From Dehalococcoidia bacterium (GTDB lineage Bacteria; Chloroflexota; Dehalococcoidia; Dehalococcoidales; Fen-1064), in contig DUFD01000002.1 of the NCBI GenBank assembly GCA_011171075.1, forward strand, positions 1 to 64,000: a DNA stretch of 64,000 nt, given 5' to 3'. The stretch's first letter is position 1. Each line of letters starts with the position of its first letter. The position numbers were made by a program, and so were the translations under genes. Under the pieces are notes generated by a model. That model did no database searches. It worked only from the letters and a program-made list of their open reading frames with translations, and had not been told where the DNA came from. Of the stretch, positions 27,277-36,911 are shown one piece after another.

Positions 27277-28509
27277 ATGCCTGAGGAAAATATCAGTATC
27301 TCATGCCAGAATGTCTGGAAAATCTTTGGTCCAGACCCGCAGAGTATAATTGCCAACTCTGGTAATGGTTCCACCAAGCAGGAGATACTGGAGCAGACCG
27401 GGCATGTTATCGCCGTGAAAGATGTGTCCTTCGATATCAAAGAAGATGAGATATTTGTTGTCATGGGGCTGTCGGGTAGCGGTAAATCGACATTGGTCCG
27501 TTGCATCAACCGGCTTATCGAACCGACAGCGGGCAAGATATTCCTCGAAGGCGAAGACCTGTCCCTGATGAATGAGAAGCAGCTCAGAGAATTGCGGCGT
27601 CACAAGTTGAGTATGGTCTTTCAGTACTTCGGATTGCTTCCACATCGCTCGGTGCAGGATAACGTAGCTTTCGGTCTGGAAATCCGCGGAGAACATGGGA
27701 AAGAAAAGGATGAGAAGGTCGCCCAGGCACTTGAACAGGTAGGTCTCAAAGGCTGGGAAAAGAGTCGCATTAATGAGCTCAGCGGTGGCATGCAGCAGAG
27801 AGTTGGACTGGCAAGGGCTTTGGCGGTCGGTGCCGAAGTTTTGCTGATGGATGAGCCTTTTAGTGCCCTGGACCCTCTAATCCGCCGCCAGATGCAGGAC
27901 GAGTTCATAAACCTGCGGGGCACGGTCAAGAAAACGGTGGTGTTCATTACCCACGACCTTATGGAGGCGCTTAAGCTAGGCGACCGTGTTGCCATTATGA
28001 AAGATGGAGAAATCGTTCAGATAGGTACACCACAGGAAATAGTCAATGAGCCTGCTGATGAGTACGTAAGTGAATTCGTCAAAGACGTGCCCCGCGGACA
28101 GGTTATTACAGCTGAAAGCGTTATGGAAGAACCTCCCGTGCTGGTGAACAGCGAGCAGAACCTTGCGGAGGTAATCGAGCAGATGAGGACCGCTGGGGTT
28201 GATGTTGCCTTTATTACCGATGCTTTTGGCAGACTGCGGGGACTGACTACTCTCGAAAACGCTGAGACTGCACTGCAAAATGGATTAAGCAGAGTTCGAG
28301 ATGCGGTACAAAACGAGTTTCTGTCAGCTTCTCCAGATACCCCCCTGGACCAGTGCCTTCCACTGGTGACGGATGATGATATCCCCCTCGCCATTCTTGA
28401 CGAACGGAGCCATCTCCTGGGCGTAGTTACGCGGGCAGCCCTTGTCCAGGGCATGCAGTCTACTGATGGAAATGGTAACGGTAATAAGAACGGAAATAAA
28501 AGCCAATAA
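27277..28509 (+). CDS. Glycine betaine/proline ABC transporter ATP-binding protein with CBS domains
   Basis: ORF 27229-28509; [61 protein letters not shown]; start [10 protein letters not shown] preferred. Confidence 0.93.
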   Translation: MPEENISISCQNVWKIFGPDPQSIIANSGNGSTKQEILEQTGHVIAVKDVSFDIKEDEIFVVMGLSGSGKSTLVRCINRLIEPTAGKIFLEGEDLSLMNEKQLRELRRHKLSMVFQYFGLLPHRSVQDNVAFGLEIRGEHGKEKDEKVAQALEQVGLKGWEKSRINELSGGMQQRVGLARALAVGAEVLLMDEPFSALDPLIRRQMQDEFINLRGTVKKTVVFITHDLMEALKLGDRVAIMKDGEIVQIGTPQEIVNEPADEYVSEFVKDVPRGQVITAESVMEEPPVLVNSEQNLAEVIEQMRTAGVDVAFITDAFGRLRGLTTLENAETALQNGLSRVRDAVQNEFLSASPDTPLDQCLPLVTDDDIPLAILDERSHLLGVVTRAALVQGMQSTDGNGNGNKNGNKSQ

Positions 28510-28540
28510 AGGGGGTGATAGTGAGTTTTGTAATTCACAC

Positions 28541-28586
28541 TACCGATATGCCAGACAGGCTGCTTTAGCCGGTCTGGCTTACGGTA
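28541..28586 (+). other. Intercistronic hairpin between ATPase and substrate-binding protein genes
   Basis: TACCG-ATAT-GCCAGAC-A-GGCT-loop-AGCC-G-GTCTGGC-TTA-CGGTA. Confidence 0.65.
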
Positions 28587-28623
28587 TCTACAAAACAGTA
28601 CTTAAATAAAAGGAGAACTCAAA

Positions 28624-29628
28624 ATGAGAAAGATTTGCTTAGTTCTATTAGCAGTAATGCTATCTTTAAGCATAGTTGTAACGAGCTGCGATGGTGAGAA
28701 AGAGACAATCAAGCTCTCTGAACTCAACTGGGGCAGTGCCCAGTTCCAGTCTGCTGTGGCCAAGATTATCATTGAGGAAGGGTATGGTTACGATGTAGAG
28801 CTTGTGCCTGGAGAAACCATACCGCTTTTCCAAGGGCTACGCGATGGTGACATTGATGTCTTCCTAGAGGGCTGGATGGAAAATCAGCAGGAGGCATACG
28901 ACGCCGCCATAGCCGCCGGAGATATTGTGAACCTGTCATTTATCAACGATGACAACTGGCAGAGCGGATTTGTCATACCCACCTATGTTATCGAAGGGGA
29001 TACAGCCCGAGGCATCGACCCCATGCTACCGGATCTGGAAACCGTAGATGACCTCAAGGATCCGGAATGTGTAGCAACATTCGCAGACCCAGAAGACCCT
29101 TCTAAAGGTCTCATCGTGAATGGTCCGGTTGGCTGGGAGTGTGAGATAGTTCTTAATGAACAGGTAGTAACGTATGGATTAGCCGACTACTATAATGTGA
29201 TGAATGCCGGCAGTTCCACGGCGCTTTTTGCTTCTCTGAAGGGTGCTTATGATGCGGGTGAACCCTGGATAGGTTATCTGTGGGGTCCCACCTGGATTGC
29301 CGGCGCTCTTGACCTCACACTGGTCGAAGAACCTCCATATGATGAGGATGTCTGGAATGAAGACCATGGCTGCGGCTGGCCATCGGTTCACCTTTTTATT
29401 GCGGCACACAAGGACTTTGAAGATAAGGCAGCGGATGTGGCTGACATGTTCCGCGAGTGGGAGATGTCTACCGCGACCCTCGATGAGGTTCTGGCCTACA
29501 TGCAGGATACTGAGGGCGAACCCATAGATGCTGCGATCTGGTTCCTCAAGAACCGCGAGTCAATCTGGACTGAGTTTGTACCCGATGACATAGCCGATAA
29601 GGTCAGAGATGCCGTAGCCGATATGTAG
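28624..29628 (+). CDS. Glycine betaine/choline ABC transporter substrate-binding lipoprotein
   Basis: Lipobox SIVVTSC; KLSELNWGSAQFQSAVAKIIIEEGYGYDVELVPGETIPLFQGLRDGDIDVFLEGWM. Confidence 0.93.
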   Translation: MRKICLVLLAVMLSLSIVVTSCDGEKETIKLSELNWGSAQFQSAVAKIIIEEGYGYDVELVPGETIPLFQGLRDGDIDVFLEGWMENQQEAYDAAIAAGDIVNLSFINDDNWQSGFVIPTYVIEGDTARGIDPMLPDLETVDDLKDPECVATFADPEDPSKGLIVNGPVGWECEIVLNEQVVTYGLADYYNVMNAGSSTALFASLKGAYDAGEPWIGYLWGPTWIAGALDLTLVEEPPYDEDVWNEDHGCGWPSVHLFIAAHKDFEDKAADVADMFREWEMSTATLDEVLAYMQDTEGEPIDAAIWFLKNRESIWTEFVPDDIADKVRDAVADM

Positions 29629-29690
29629 CATCATCCTGGATAACCATGAGTAAAATATCATAGTAGTTGCCGTAGAGGTAACCAATAAGA

Positions 29691-29753
29691 GCAGCCACTC
29701 CTACTGACCTGTAGCGAAAGATAATTGTCCTTAAGGTAGGTAGGGGTGGCCGC
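29691..29753 (+). other. Intercistronic long hairpin between substrate-binding protein and permease genes
   Basis: GCAGCCACTCCTAC pairs with GTAGGGGTGGCCGC (one mismatch, one G-T), 35-nt loop. Confidence 0.5.
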
Positions 29754-29769
29754 TGGTGGGTAGGGTATC

Positions 29770-30618
29770 ATGTGGGATTTTCCTGAACTGAATTTTCCCA
29801 TAGGTGAATGGGTGAATAGGGCTGTTGCCTGGCTCACCGATAATTTGGAAGCATTCTTCGATGTTATTACAACAGCCATCCGAGAACCACTGGTCTGGAT
29901 AAAAAATGATGTGTTGTTGTGGTTACCATGGTGGGTAGTCATCATTATAGTTGCGGCAATTGCCTGGAAAATTGCCAACTGGAAAGTTGCCTTGCTAGCA
30001 GTTTTGGGGCTGTTCTTCATCGGCGCCATGGGACGCTGGGATGATACCATGACCACAATCGCCATAATGGTCACCTCAGTAATAGTATCGGTGATAATTG
30101 GTGTTCCCCTCGGCATAATATCTGCTAAGAGTGACCGGTTCGAAGCATTCCAACGACCGATACTTGACATGATGCAGACCATGCCCGCCTTTGTCTACCT
30201 TGTCCCGGCGGTGTTCTTTTTTGGGCTGGGCCTGGTACCTGCAGTGGTGGCTACCTGCATATATGCCATCCCTCCTGCCATACGGCTTACCAACCTCGGC
30301 ATTCGCCAGGTATCACCCGAGGTAGTTGAAGCCGGCAGGTCGTTCGGTACTACTGGCATGCAACTCCTTCTTAAGATACAACTGCCCCTGGCTCTACCTA
30401 ACATTATGGCCGGTGTCAATCAGACTATCATGATGGCTCTGGCTATGGTGGTACTGTGCTCAATGATTGGTGCCGCCGGTCTTGGCCTTGAGGTGTTGAG
30501 AGGCATGAACAACCTTGATGTAGGCCGTGGCTTCGAGGCCGGTATTAGTATTGTAATTGTGGCTATTATCCTTGACCGTATTACTGCGGCACTCGGTAAG
30601 AAAGGCACAACTGCGTAG
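29770..30618 (+). CDS. Glycine betaine/proline ABC transporter permease
   Basis: Multi-TM; IGVPLGIISAKSDRFEAFQRPILDMMQTMPAFVYLVPAVFFFGLG...EAGRSFGTTGMQLLLKIQLPLALPNIMAGVNQTIMMALAMVV. Confidence 0.95.
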   Translation: MWDFPELNFPIGEWVNRAVAWLTDNLEAFFDVITTAIREPLVWIKNDVLLWLPWWVVIIIVAAIAWKIANWKVALLAVLGLFFIGAMGRWDDTMTTIAIMVTSVIVSVIIGVPLGIISAKSDRFEAFQRPILDMMQTMPAFVYLVPAVFFFGLGLVPAVVATCIYAIPPAIRLTNLGIRQVSPEVVEAGRSFGTTGMQLLLKIQLPLALPNIMAGVNQTIMMALAMVVLCSMIGAAGLGLEVLRGMNNLDVGRGFEAGISIVIVAIILDRITAALGKKGTTA

Positions 30619-30672
30619 GTACCTTTACTGCCTTTTGAGAACGAGACAACTCGTACTTTAAACAAGAAAAGC

Positions 30673-30699
30673 CCCCTGCACGGAATTCTCTGGCAGGGG
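30673..30699. terminator. Bidirectional hairpin terminator between convergent permease and acyl-CoA dehydrogenase genes
   Basis: CCCCTGC ... GCAGGGG; followed by CTTTTCTTG on the minus strand. Confidence 0.6.
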
Positions 30700-30726
30700 A
30701 CATTCTCTTTCGGGTACTAGTATTGG

Positions 30727-31935
30727 CTACTTGAGTTGCTCGCGGGTGTAATCAAGAATGCGGCGGGCGACAATCAGCATGTTTATCTGACCGGTACCCT
30801 CGAAGATATCGTTTATCTTGCCGTCACGCATCCATTTTTCAAGGAGGTTTTTGCGGGAGTATCCCAGCGGACCCATCATCTCGACGGCCTTCTGGGTAAT
30901 CCGGCTGACCACTATTCCGGCTTTTGCCTTGGCCATAGACGCCTCAAGGCTGTTTGGCTGGAACTGGCTCATCATCCATACGGCCCGCAACATCAGCATC
31001 AGAGCGGCTTTATAACTGGCCTCCATATCCATAATGTCACGCTCCATAGCTGTTAGCTCATGGCGCGGTAGACCATACCTTATCGGAATACCTTCTTTCT
31101 CGAACACGTCCTTGACAAAATCCAGTGCGGCACGCCCGACTCCCAGAGCCATGGCTGCAATAATCGGGCGAGTAGCGTCAAAGGTAGCCATCGCCCGTCT
31201 GAAGCCGGCGGTCTGGCTGGGGTCAACCTTTCTTACCTCCGGACTGCCCAGAATGTTCTCATACGGGATACGGCAATTGTCCAGTATCAGCGTGGCGGTA
31301 TCACTGGCCCTTATGCCCAGCTTGTTCTCGACCTTATCGATATGTGCTCCAGGAGTGCCGGCTTCTACCACAAATGGTTTCATGCCAGCCCGTCCGGCCG
31401 TCTTGTCAACCGTTGCCCAGACCACTACCAGGCCGTCGGATTCATCCATAGCCCTTTGCCCGCCGGTGATAAATATCTTCTCACCGTTAAGTACCCATTC
31501 ATTGGTCTCGTTGTCCAGCACCGCCATTGTCTGGATGGCTGCCGTATCCGAACCAGCTCCGGGTTCGGTCATTGCCATGGCGCCCCACTTGGGCTCACCC
31601 TCACCGAAGCGCTTTAAGAATTTCGCCTGCTGTTCCTGCGTCCCACTCGTCAGGATAGCAGCGCCTCCCAGACCAGAACCGGGGGCCACCAGCATCAGGC
31701 CGGCATCGCCCCAGCAGTTCTCCAGTATCCGCAGAGAAGCACCAACGCCCAGACCCAATATGCCGCTGCCACCACCCTCTGCCTGCTGTTGCCAGTTTCG
31801 TGCAATTAAATCCTTGGGGCTCTCATGCTCATGTTCATCGTAGTAACGGGCTAATGGGCGAATAACTTCTAAAGATTCTTTATGGGCTGAATCTATCATC
31901 GCCTGCTCTTCAGCCGTTAGCTCGAAATCAATCAT
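30727..31935 (-). CDS. Acyl-CoA dehydrogenase
   Basis: GAMAMTEPGAGSDTAAIQT, EKIFITGGQRA, QKAVEMMGPLGYSRKNLLEKWMRDGKINDIFEGTGQINM. Confidence 0.95.
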   Translation of the reverse strand: MIDFELTAEEQAMIDSAHKESLEVIRPLARYYDEHEHESPKDLIARNWQQQAEGGGSGILGLGVGASLRILENCWGDAGLMLVAPGSGLGGAAILTSGTQEQQAKFLKRFGEGEPKWGAMAMTEPGAGSDTAAIQTMAVLDNETNEWVLNGEKIFITGGQRAMDESDGLVVVWATVDKTAGRAGMKPFVVEAGTPGAHIDKVENKLGIRASDTATLILDNCRIPYENILGSPEVRKVDPSQTAGFRRAMATFDATRPIIAAMALGVGRAALDFVKDVFEKEGIPIRYGLPRHELTAMERDIMDMEASYKAALMLMLRAVWMMSQFQPNSLEASMAKAKAGIVVSRITQKAVEMMGPLGYSRKNLLEKWMRDGKINDIFEGTGQINMLIVARRILDYTREQLK

Positions 31936-31967
31936 CTTTACAGACCTCCTGCTATCTTCCGAAAGTC

Positions 31968-33068
31968 CTATACTATGGCCATGCCATCAAAAGTGGCAAA
32001 GCCGCGACCATTTCTGAACCATAGCTCAACAGGGTGGTCGCGAATATAACCGTGTCCGCCCAGTACCTGGACAGCATTATTGGTAACACTCATTACCATA
32101 TCATCGGCGTACATCTTTGCCAGAGAAGCTTCTTTGGTAGCATCCTCATTGCGGTCGAGTTTCCAGGCGGCCTCCCATGTCATCAAGCGGGTAGCATCGA
32201 CATCGATAGCCATTTCGGCCAGCATGAAAGCGATTGCCTGCCTTGAGGCAATCGGCTCACCAAAAGCGTGGCGTTCCTTGGCATAGTCCCGAGCATATTC
32301 GAAGGCAGCCCGGGCGACACCGACCGCCATTCCGCAGAGGGCTACCCTTGATAGGTTCATAATCCGCCCGAAATCACACCCGGCATCACCACCAAGTCGG
32401 TTCTCCTTGGGCACCTTACAATTTTTCAGGGATAGTTCATAGGTTGCCAGGGCTTTAATTCCCATGTTTTTCTCACGCTCGGTAATTTCAAGACCGGGAG
32501 TACCCTTCTCGACAATAAAGCCCTGGGTATTACCGCTTTCGTTGGCATAGACCAGAAGCAGGTCTGCATCGGCTGCCAGAGGGACATAGCACTTCTCCCC
32601 GTTAATCACATAGCCACCGTTGTCAGGCTTGGCGGTCGTCTGCAACGAGGCCGGGTTGAAATTATAACTTGGCTCTATTAGGGCAGCCGTGGCTACCTTA
32701 AATTGGTCGCCACAAAAAGAGGGGAGATATTGTCTCTTCTGCTCCTCGGTGCCCATTTCGACCACCGGCGTGGCTACCAGTGCAGGACAGAGGATATGCA
32801 TGGCTATTGACAGGTCTCCCCAGGCCAGTTCTTCGGCAATCAGCGTTCCGGTCAATGCCGAACGTTCACCGCCGAATCCCTCGAATTCTTCCGGGATACT
32901 GCTGGCGATAAATCCCAACTGCCAGGCGGTATCGATAACGTTTGCAGGGATATCACCGCTCTCGTCGCACTCCCGGTAGACCTTACGCGCGTGGTCATTA
33001 ACGAACTCTTTGACCATATTGACTATCATCTGCTGGTCTTCGCTGGGGCTAAATGATATCATCGCCAC
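31968..33068 (-). CDS. Acyl-CoA dehydrogenase
   Basis: FGEPIASRQAIAFMLAEMAIDVDATRLMTWEAAWKLD, NAVQVLGGHGYIRDHPVELWFRNGR. Confidence 0.95.
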   Translation of the reverse strand: MAMISFSPSEDQQMIVNMVKEFVNDHARKVYRECDESGDIPANVIDTAWQLGFIASSIPEEFEGFGGERSALTGTLIAEELAWGDLSIAMHILCPALVATPVVEMGTEEQKRQYLPSFCGDQFKVATAALIEPSYNFNPASLQTTAKPDNGGYVINGEKCYVPLAADADLLLVYANESGNTQGFIVEKGTPGLEITEREKNMGIKALATYELSLKNCKVPKENRLGGDAGCDFGRIMNLSRVALCGMAVGVARAAFEYARDYAKERHAFGEPIASRQAIAFMLAEMAIDVDATRLMTWEAAWKLDRNEDATKEASLAKMYADDMVMSVTNNAVQVLGGHGYIRDHPVELWFRNGRGFATFDGMAIV

Positions 33069-33160
33069 CTCCTTACATTGTCCAGTACAGTATAAAATTA
33101 AGCGTAAAGGCTATCATCAACGATAGCACAATTGACCCGTTCCAGCAAACACCAGTATTG

Positions 33161-33730
33161 CTACTGCTCCATTTCCAAGCCTACACTAAATGCCTTTGCG
33201 GCGACGTTTCCAAAGGTATAATACTGGCGTTGCGGTGTAACGAAGATAAACGGCCTGATTTTTTCAACATCTGGCTTGCCGTCTGTGAGACAATCGTCAG
33301 AAACATGAGTCTCCTCTATCCGGCCAATGACGAGATTATGGCTGCCAAGGTCCAGCATCTGTACCACACGGCATTCCAGATTTACCGGGCACTGCTCAAT
33401 CAGAGGAGCCTTTTCAACCTCGCCGTAGAATATGTTGAAGTTGCAGACTGCCACCTTATCAACCGTTGCACCGGACCTTATACCACAGTAGTCCGCTTCT
33501 TTGATAATTTCTGTCGAAGGCACATTGACAGAGAAGGTCTCATTTTGTTTGATATCTTTTAACGTATGTCGCGTATGTCGCACGGCTACCGAAATCATCG
33601 GTGGTTCGCCGTTGGCAATTCCACACCAGGCAATCGCTAAAAAGTTTGGTTTACCGTCTACATCTGCTCCGACCAGTACCGTAGGCATCGGATATATCAG
33701 TGTCATCGGGCCCATCTTAGTTTTACCCAT
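33161..33730 (-). CDS. Flavin reductase-like (FMN-binding) family protein
   Basis: ORF 33161-33775; start MGKTKMGPMTLIYPMPTVLVGADVDGKPNFLAIAWCGIANGEPPMISVAVRHTRHT preceded by AGGAGGAG. Confidence 0.88.
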   Translation of the reverse strand: MGKTKMGPMTLIYPMPTVLVGADVDGKPNFLAIAWCGIANGEPPMISVAVRHTRHTLKDIKQNETFSVNVPSTEIIKEADYCGIRSGATVDKVAVCNFNIFYGEVEKAPLIEQCPVNLECRVVQMLDLGSHNLVIGRIEETHVSDDCLTDGKPDVEKIRPFIFVTPQRQYYTFGNVAAKAFSVGLEMEQ

Positions 33731-33912
33731 GTTTCTCCTCCTGCAATTAGTTTCTAGACCTTGCCACAATCGCAATTAACACCTTAGGTTGTCCGTATAT
33801 CTTTGTCAAGCAAGACCACCCTGACATCCGGCTCATCTAGCTCGATAGTTAATGACTGAAGTTAAAATACCATATGCAGTAGTTTTTTTGGTCTGATTTT
33901 CTCGATTAGTAG

Positions 33913-33941
33913 TTGACAAAATCATTTAGTGGTGATAGTTT
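33913..33941 (+). promoter_or_regulatory. Sigma70-like promoter upstream of coiled-coil lipoprotein
   Basis: TTGACA - 17 nt - TAGTTT. Confidence 0.45.
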
Positions 33942-34010
33942 ATCTGATGAGTAATTCGTAAATCTCGTTCAACTGGTATCGTGTCGCAAAAAAATATGGA
34001 AAGGAGACTG

Positions 34011-34859
34011 ATGATGAAAAGAAAGGTCCTATCTGGGGTGGCGTTGTTGGCGGCGGTGGCATTGTTGTTAGCGGGCTGCAACGGTGGTGTTTCTCAGGAA
34101 GACTATGATGCTGCCTTGGCTGATTTAGAGGACTGCCAGGCAGAATTAGCTGCCGCCGAGAGTGCGCTGGCCGACTGCGAGGATGCCTTGGCAGACGCAG
34201 AGAGTGACGCGGCCACTGCTGCGAGCGCCTTGGCTATCGCTGAGATTGACCTGGCCGCTGCCGAGGGTGACCTGGACGACTGCGAGGATGACCTGGCTGC
34301 TGCTAACGCTGAAATCGCCGACCTGGAAGCGCAGCTAGCCGCCTGTGAGGCAGCCGGTGAGGAAGAGGAGGAAGAAGAGGAGGAAGAAGAAGAGGAGGAG
34401 GTTGAACTCTCCTTCACACCGGCCACTTATACCAATACCGACTACGGCTTCTCACTTCAGTACCCTGACACCTGGTCAGAGAAGACAGATGACCCTGCTA
34501 TGGGTGTTGTCTGGCGATATGGTGATGCAGCTACCTATGTCATGCCCGCGGTCAGGGTTATCATTATAGATGAGTCAGAAGGAGCTACCCTGGAAGAGGC
34601 ATTCGAAGCAGTATTGGCGAGTGATGGCAAGACCCTAGTGTCCTTTGAAGCAAGTGAGGTCACCATTAATGGTACTGTCTTCTCCCAGGGCATACCAGAG
34701 TATTCGCATGCTTATGGTCCCTATGACAGTAAAGTCATTGGCCTGATCAAAGACGGCAAGTGGATTATAATTGAGGTATACACTCTGCCTGCTCTGGGTG
34801 CCAACTGGCCAACTGAGACAACTCAAGACGAAATAATCAGTACCGTCACATTTGACTAA
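34011..34859 (+). CDS. Coiled-coil lipoprotein with poly-Glu linker and C-terminal PsbP/DUF1795-like domain
   Basis: Signal/lipobox MMKRKVLSGVALLAAVALLLAGC; Ala-rich heptads; E-run EEEEEEEEEEEEEE; FTPATYTNTDYGFSLQYPDTWSEK. Confidence 0.88.
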   Translation: MMKRKVLSGVALLAAVALLLAGCNGGVSQEDYDAALADLEDCQAELAAAESALADCEDALADAESDAATAASALAIAEIDLAAAEGDLDDCEDDLAAANAEIADLEAQLAACEAAGEEEEEEEEEEEEEEVELSFTPATYTNTDYGFSLQYPDTWSEKTDDPAMGVVWRYGDAATYVMPAVRVIIIDESEGATLEEAFEAVLASDGKTLVSFEASEVTINGTVFSQGIPEYSHAYGPYDSKVIGLIKDGKWIIIEVYTLPALGANWPTETTQDEIISTVTFD

Positions 34860-34887
34860 TCTCTCTGTCAGCACACGTGAAACTGTA

Positions 34888-34921
34888 CGGAGGGCGTATC
34901 TAGAAGTAGGTACGCCCTCCG
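34888..34921 (+). terminator. Hairpin terminator after lipoprotein gene
   Basis: CGGAGGGCGTA / TACGCCCTCCG perfect 11-bp stem. Confidence 0.6.
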
Positions 34922-35040
34922 GTAACGCTTTCTTCGTATAGGGTAGCCGTATATAGTCGATACGCCGGCAGAAGAAGTACAGTATGGGTGAGAACGGCCT
35001 GCCAACCGAAAGCAACGGTGCTATATGGCTGCTCTATTTT

Positions 35041-36267
35041 TTATGGTCGTGACCTGACATTGTTAATACGACCGCAATGAGGACACCTGACATTACTCCG
35101 CTTGAAGTCAGGTGGTATTTTTAGCTTTGTTCCGCAATCACAGTTAACAGTCTCGTATTCGTTCATCCGCCACATCAGGTCTGACACCTCGCGGGTACGC
35201 TCGACCTTAGTCGGCTCACGCTCACCAAGGGCTGTTTCCGGTACCGCTGCCCTGATTCCGACCGTACCGGCGCCAGCCAGACTGGCCGCTGAGAAGACCG
35301 GTTTGCCACCTTTATGAATAGTCCGGTAGGCCTGATTGTAGTCGGCAAGGGAAGCACCTCCCGCCATGGAACGTAGTATGCGTATTCGTTCGGAGATTGG
35401 TGGGTGGGTGCTTGTCAGGTCGGCGGCAGCTCTTCCTTTCTCACGGAATGGATTGATAATATAGGCCGGAGCGGTTGCCTGGTTGGCTGCCTGTACCTGT
35501 ACCTTTGAACCGGCCAGCTTCTCCAGGGCTGAGGCCAGTCCTTCAGGGTACCTGGTGTATAAGGCAGAAGATGCGTCTGCCATATATTCCCGTTTTCGGG
35601 ATATGGCAAAGTAAATTAGCTGGGCCATAATGGGCGCCAGTATCGCCAGCACAATGGCCACAATTATGATTATCCCCTGGGCGCTGCCACCGCCACCTCG
35701 TGAGCTCCGGCGACCTCCGGCCATCCCACCGAAAAGCATCATGCGGGAGCCGTACCAGGCCAGCAAAACGATTGCACCGAGCAGAACGCCGCACAGGGAC
35801 ATCAAAAGGACATCGCGGTTTTTAATATGGGCAATCTCGTGGCCGATGACACCCTGTAACTCATCGCGATTTAGGGCCTGAAGAAGTCCTGACGTCACCG
35901 CCACCGAGGCGTGTTGGGCATCGCGGCCGGTCGCAAAGGCATTCATGGCGGGGTCATCGATGATATATACATCGGGCATCCGTTCGAGGCCAGAGGCAAT
36001 CCTCATTTCCTCGACGATATTATAGAGTCTGGGATGGTCATCAGGTTTTATTTTCCGGGCACGCGATATCGCCAGCATAATGTTGTCGCCCTGGAAAAAA
36101 GCAATCAGATTCAGCACTGCCAATATAACCAGTGCTATCGCCAGGCCACCGATGGGGCTATCGAGGAAGGCCCATCCCAGAAGATAACCAACCGCCAGCA
36201 GTAGCAACGCCATCATGCCGACCAGCACAACCGACCTGATTCGGTTTGACCGAACCTGTTCCCACAT
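35041..36267 (-). CDS. htpX: HtpX-like M48 zinc metalloprotease with C-terminal zinc ribbon
   Basis: GVIGHEIAHIKNRDVLLMSL (HExxH); C-term NCDCGTKLKIPPDFKRSNVRCPHCGRINNV. Confidence 0.93.
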   Translation of the reverse strand: MWEQVRSNRIRSVVLVGMMALLLLAVGYLLGWAFLDSPIGGLAIALVILAVLNLIAFFQGDNIMLAISRARKIKPDDHPRLYNIVEEMRIASGLERMPDVYIIDDPAMNAFATGRDAQHASVAVTSGLLQALNRDELQGVIGHEIAHIKNRDVLLMSLCGVLLGAIVLLAWYGSRMMLFGGMAGGRRSSRGGGGSAQGIIIIVAIVLAILAPIMAQLIYFAISRKREYMADASSALYTRYPEGLASALEKLAGSKVQVQAANQATAPAYIINPFREKGRAAADLTSTHPPISERIRILRSMAGGASLADYNQAYRTIHKGGKPVFSAASLAGAGTVGIRAAVPETALGEREPTKVERTREVSDLMWRMNEYETVNCDCGTKLKIPPDFKRSNVRCPHCGRINNVRSRP

Positions 36268-36285
36268 TACCTCTACATCACCCCG

Positions 36286-36849
36286 CTAGGAAAAACTGAC
36301 CTTGGGCGCTTCACGTTCAGCCGGGGCTTCCACCTCAAAGAACTCACCCAGCTTGAAGCCTGTCATGTTTGCTACAAAATTGGAAGGGAACATCTGGACC
36401 TTGTTATTAAGACCCAGCACTGAATCGTTGTAGTACTGTCTTGAAAAGCTTATCTTGTTCTCAGTAGAGGTGAGCTCTTCCTGTAGAGCGAGAAAGTTCT
36501 GGTTGGCTTTCAGGTCGGGGTAGTTCTCCACCACAGCTAATAGCCGGGACAGAGCACCGCTGAGTCCCTGTTCGGCCTCAGACTGTGCACCAACACCCTT
36601 CCCTATTGCCTGTTGTGCCAGATTACGGGCGTTAGTGACGGCCTCCAGCGTCTCCCGCTCGTGTTGCATATAGCCCTTGACCGTCTCCACCAGGTTGGGG
36701 ATAAGGTCATGCCTTCGCTTGAGCTGGACATCAATCTGCGCCCAGGCATTCTGCGTCTGGTTGCGCAGCCTGACCAGTCCATTGTAAGTGACCATAACGA
36801 AAAGCAGGAGCAACAGTAAAATACCCAGGACTACATAGAGAGCAATCAT
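36286..36849 (-). CDS. lemA: LemA family protein
   Basis: YNGLVRLRNQTQNAWAQIDVQLKRRHDLIPNLVETVKGYMQHERETLEAVTNAR...RQYYNDSVLGLNNKVQMFPSN. Confidence 0.96.
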   Translation of the reverse strand: MIALYVVLGILLLLLLFVMVTYNGLVRLRNQTQNAWAQIDVQLKRRHDLIPNLVETVKGYMQHERETLEAVTNARNLAQQAIGKGVGAQSEAEQGLSGALSRLLAVVENYPDLKANQNFLALQEELTSTENKISFSRQYYNDSVLGLNNKVQMFPSNFVANMTGFKLGEFFEVEAPAEREAPKVSFS

Positions 36850-36911
36850 TTAACACCTCCACAAGATACCCTTTTTTTAATTGTTATAACACTGCCGTTG
36901 ATAAACAGACC

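Noticed and set aside
31034-31843. 269-aa plus-strand ORF antisense to acyl-CoA dehydrogenase
   Set aside because: The minus strand encodes a clear acyl-CoA dehydrogenase; the antisense product is Ser/Pro-rich with no family signature.
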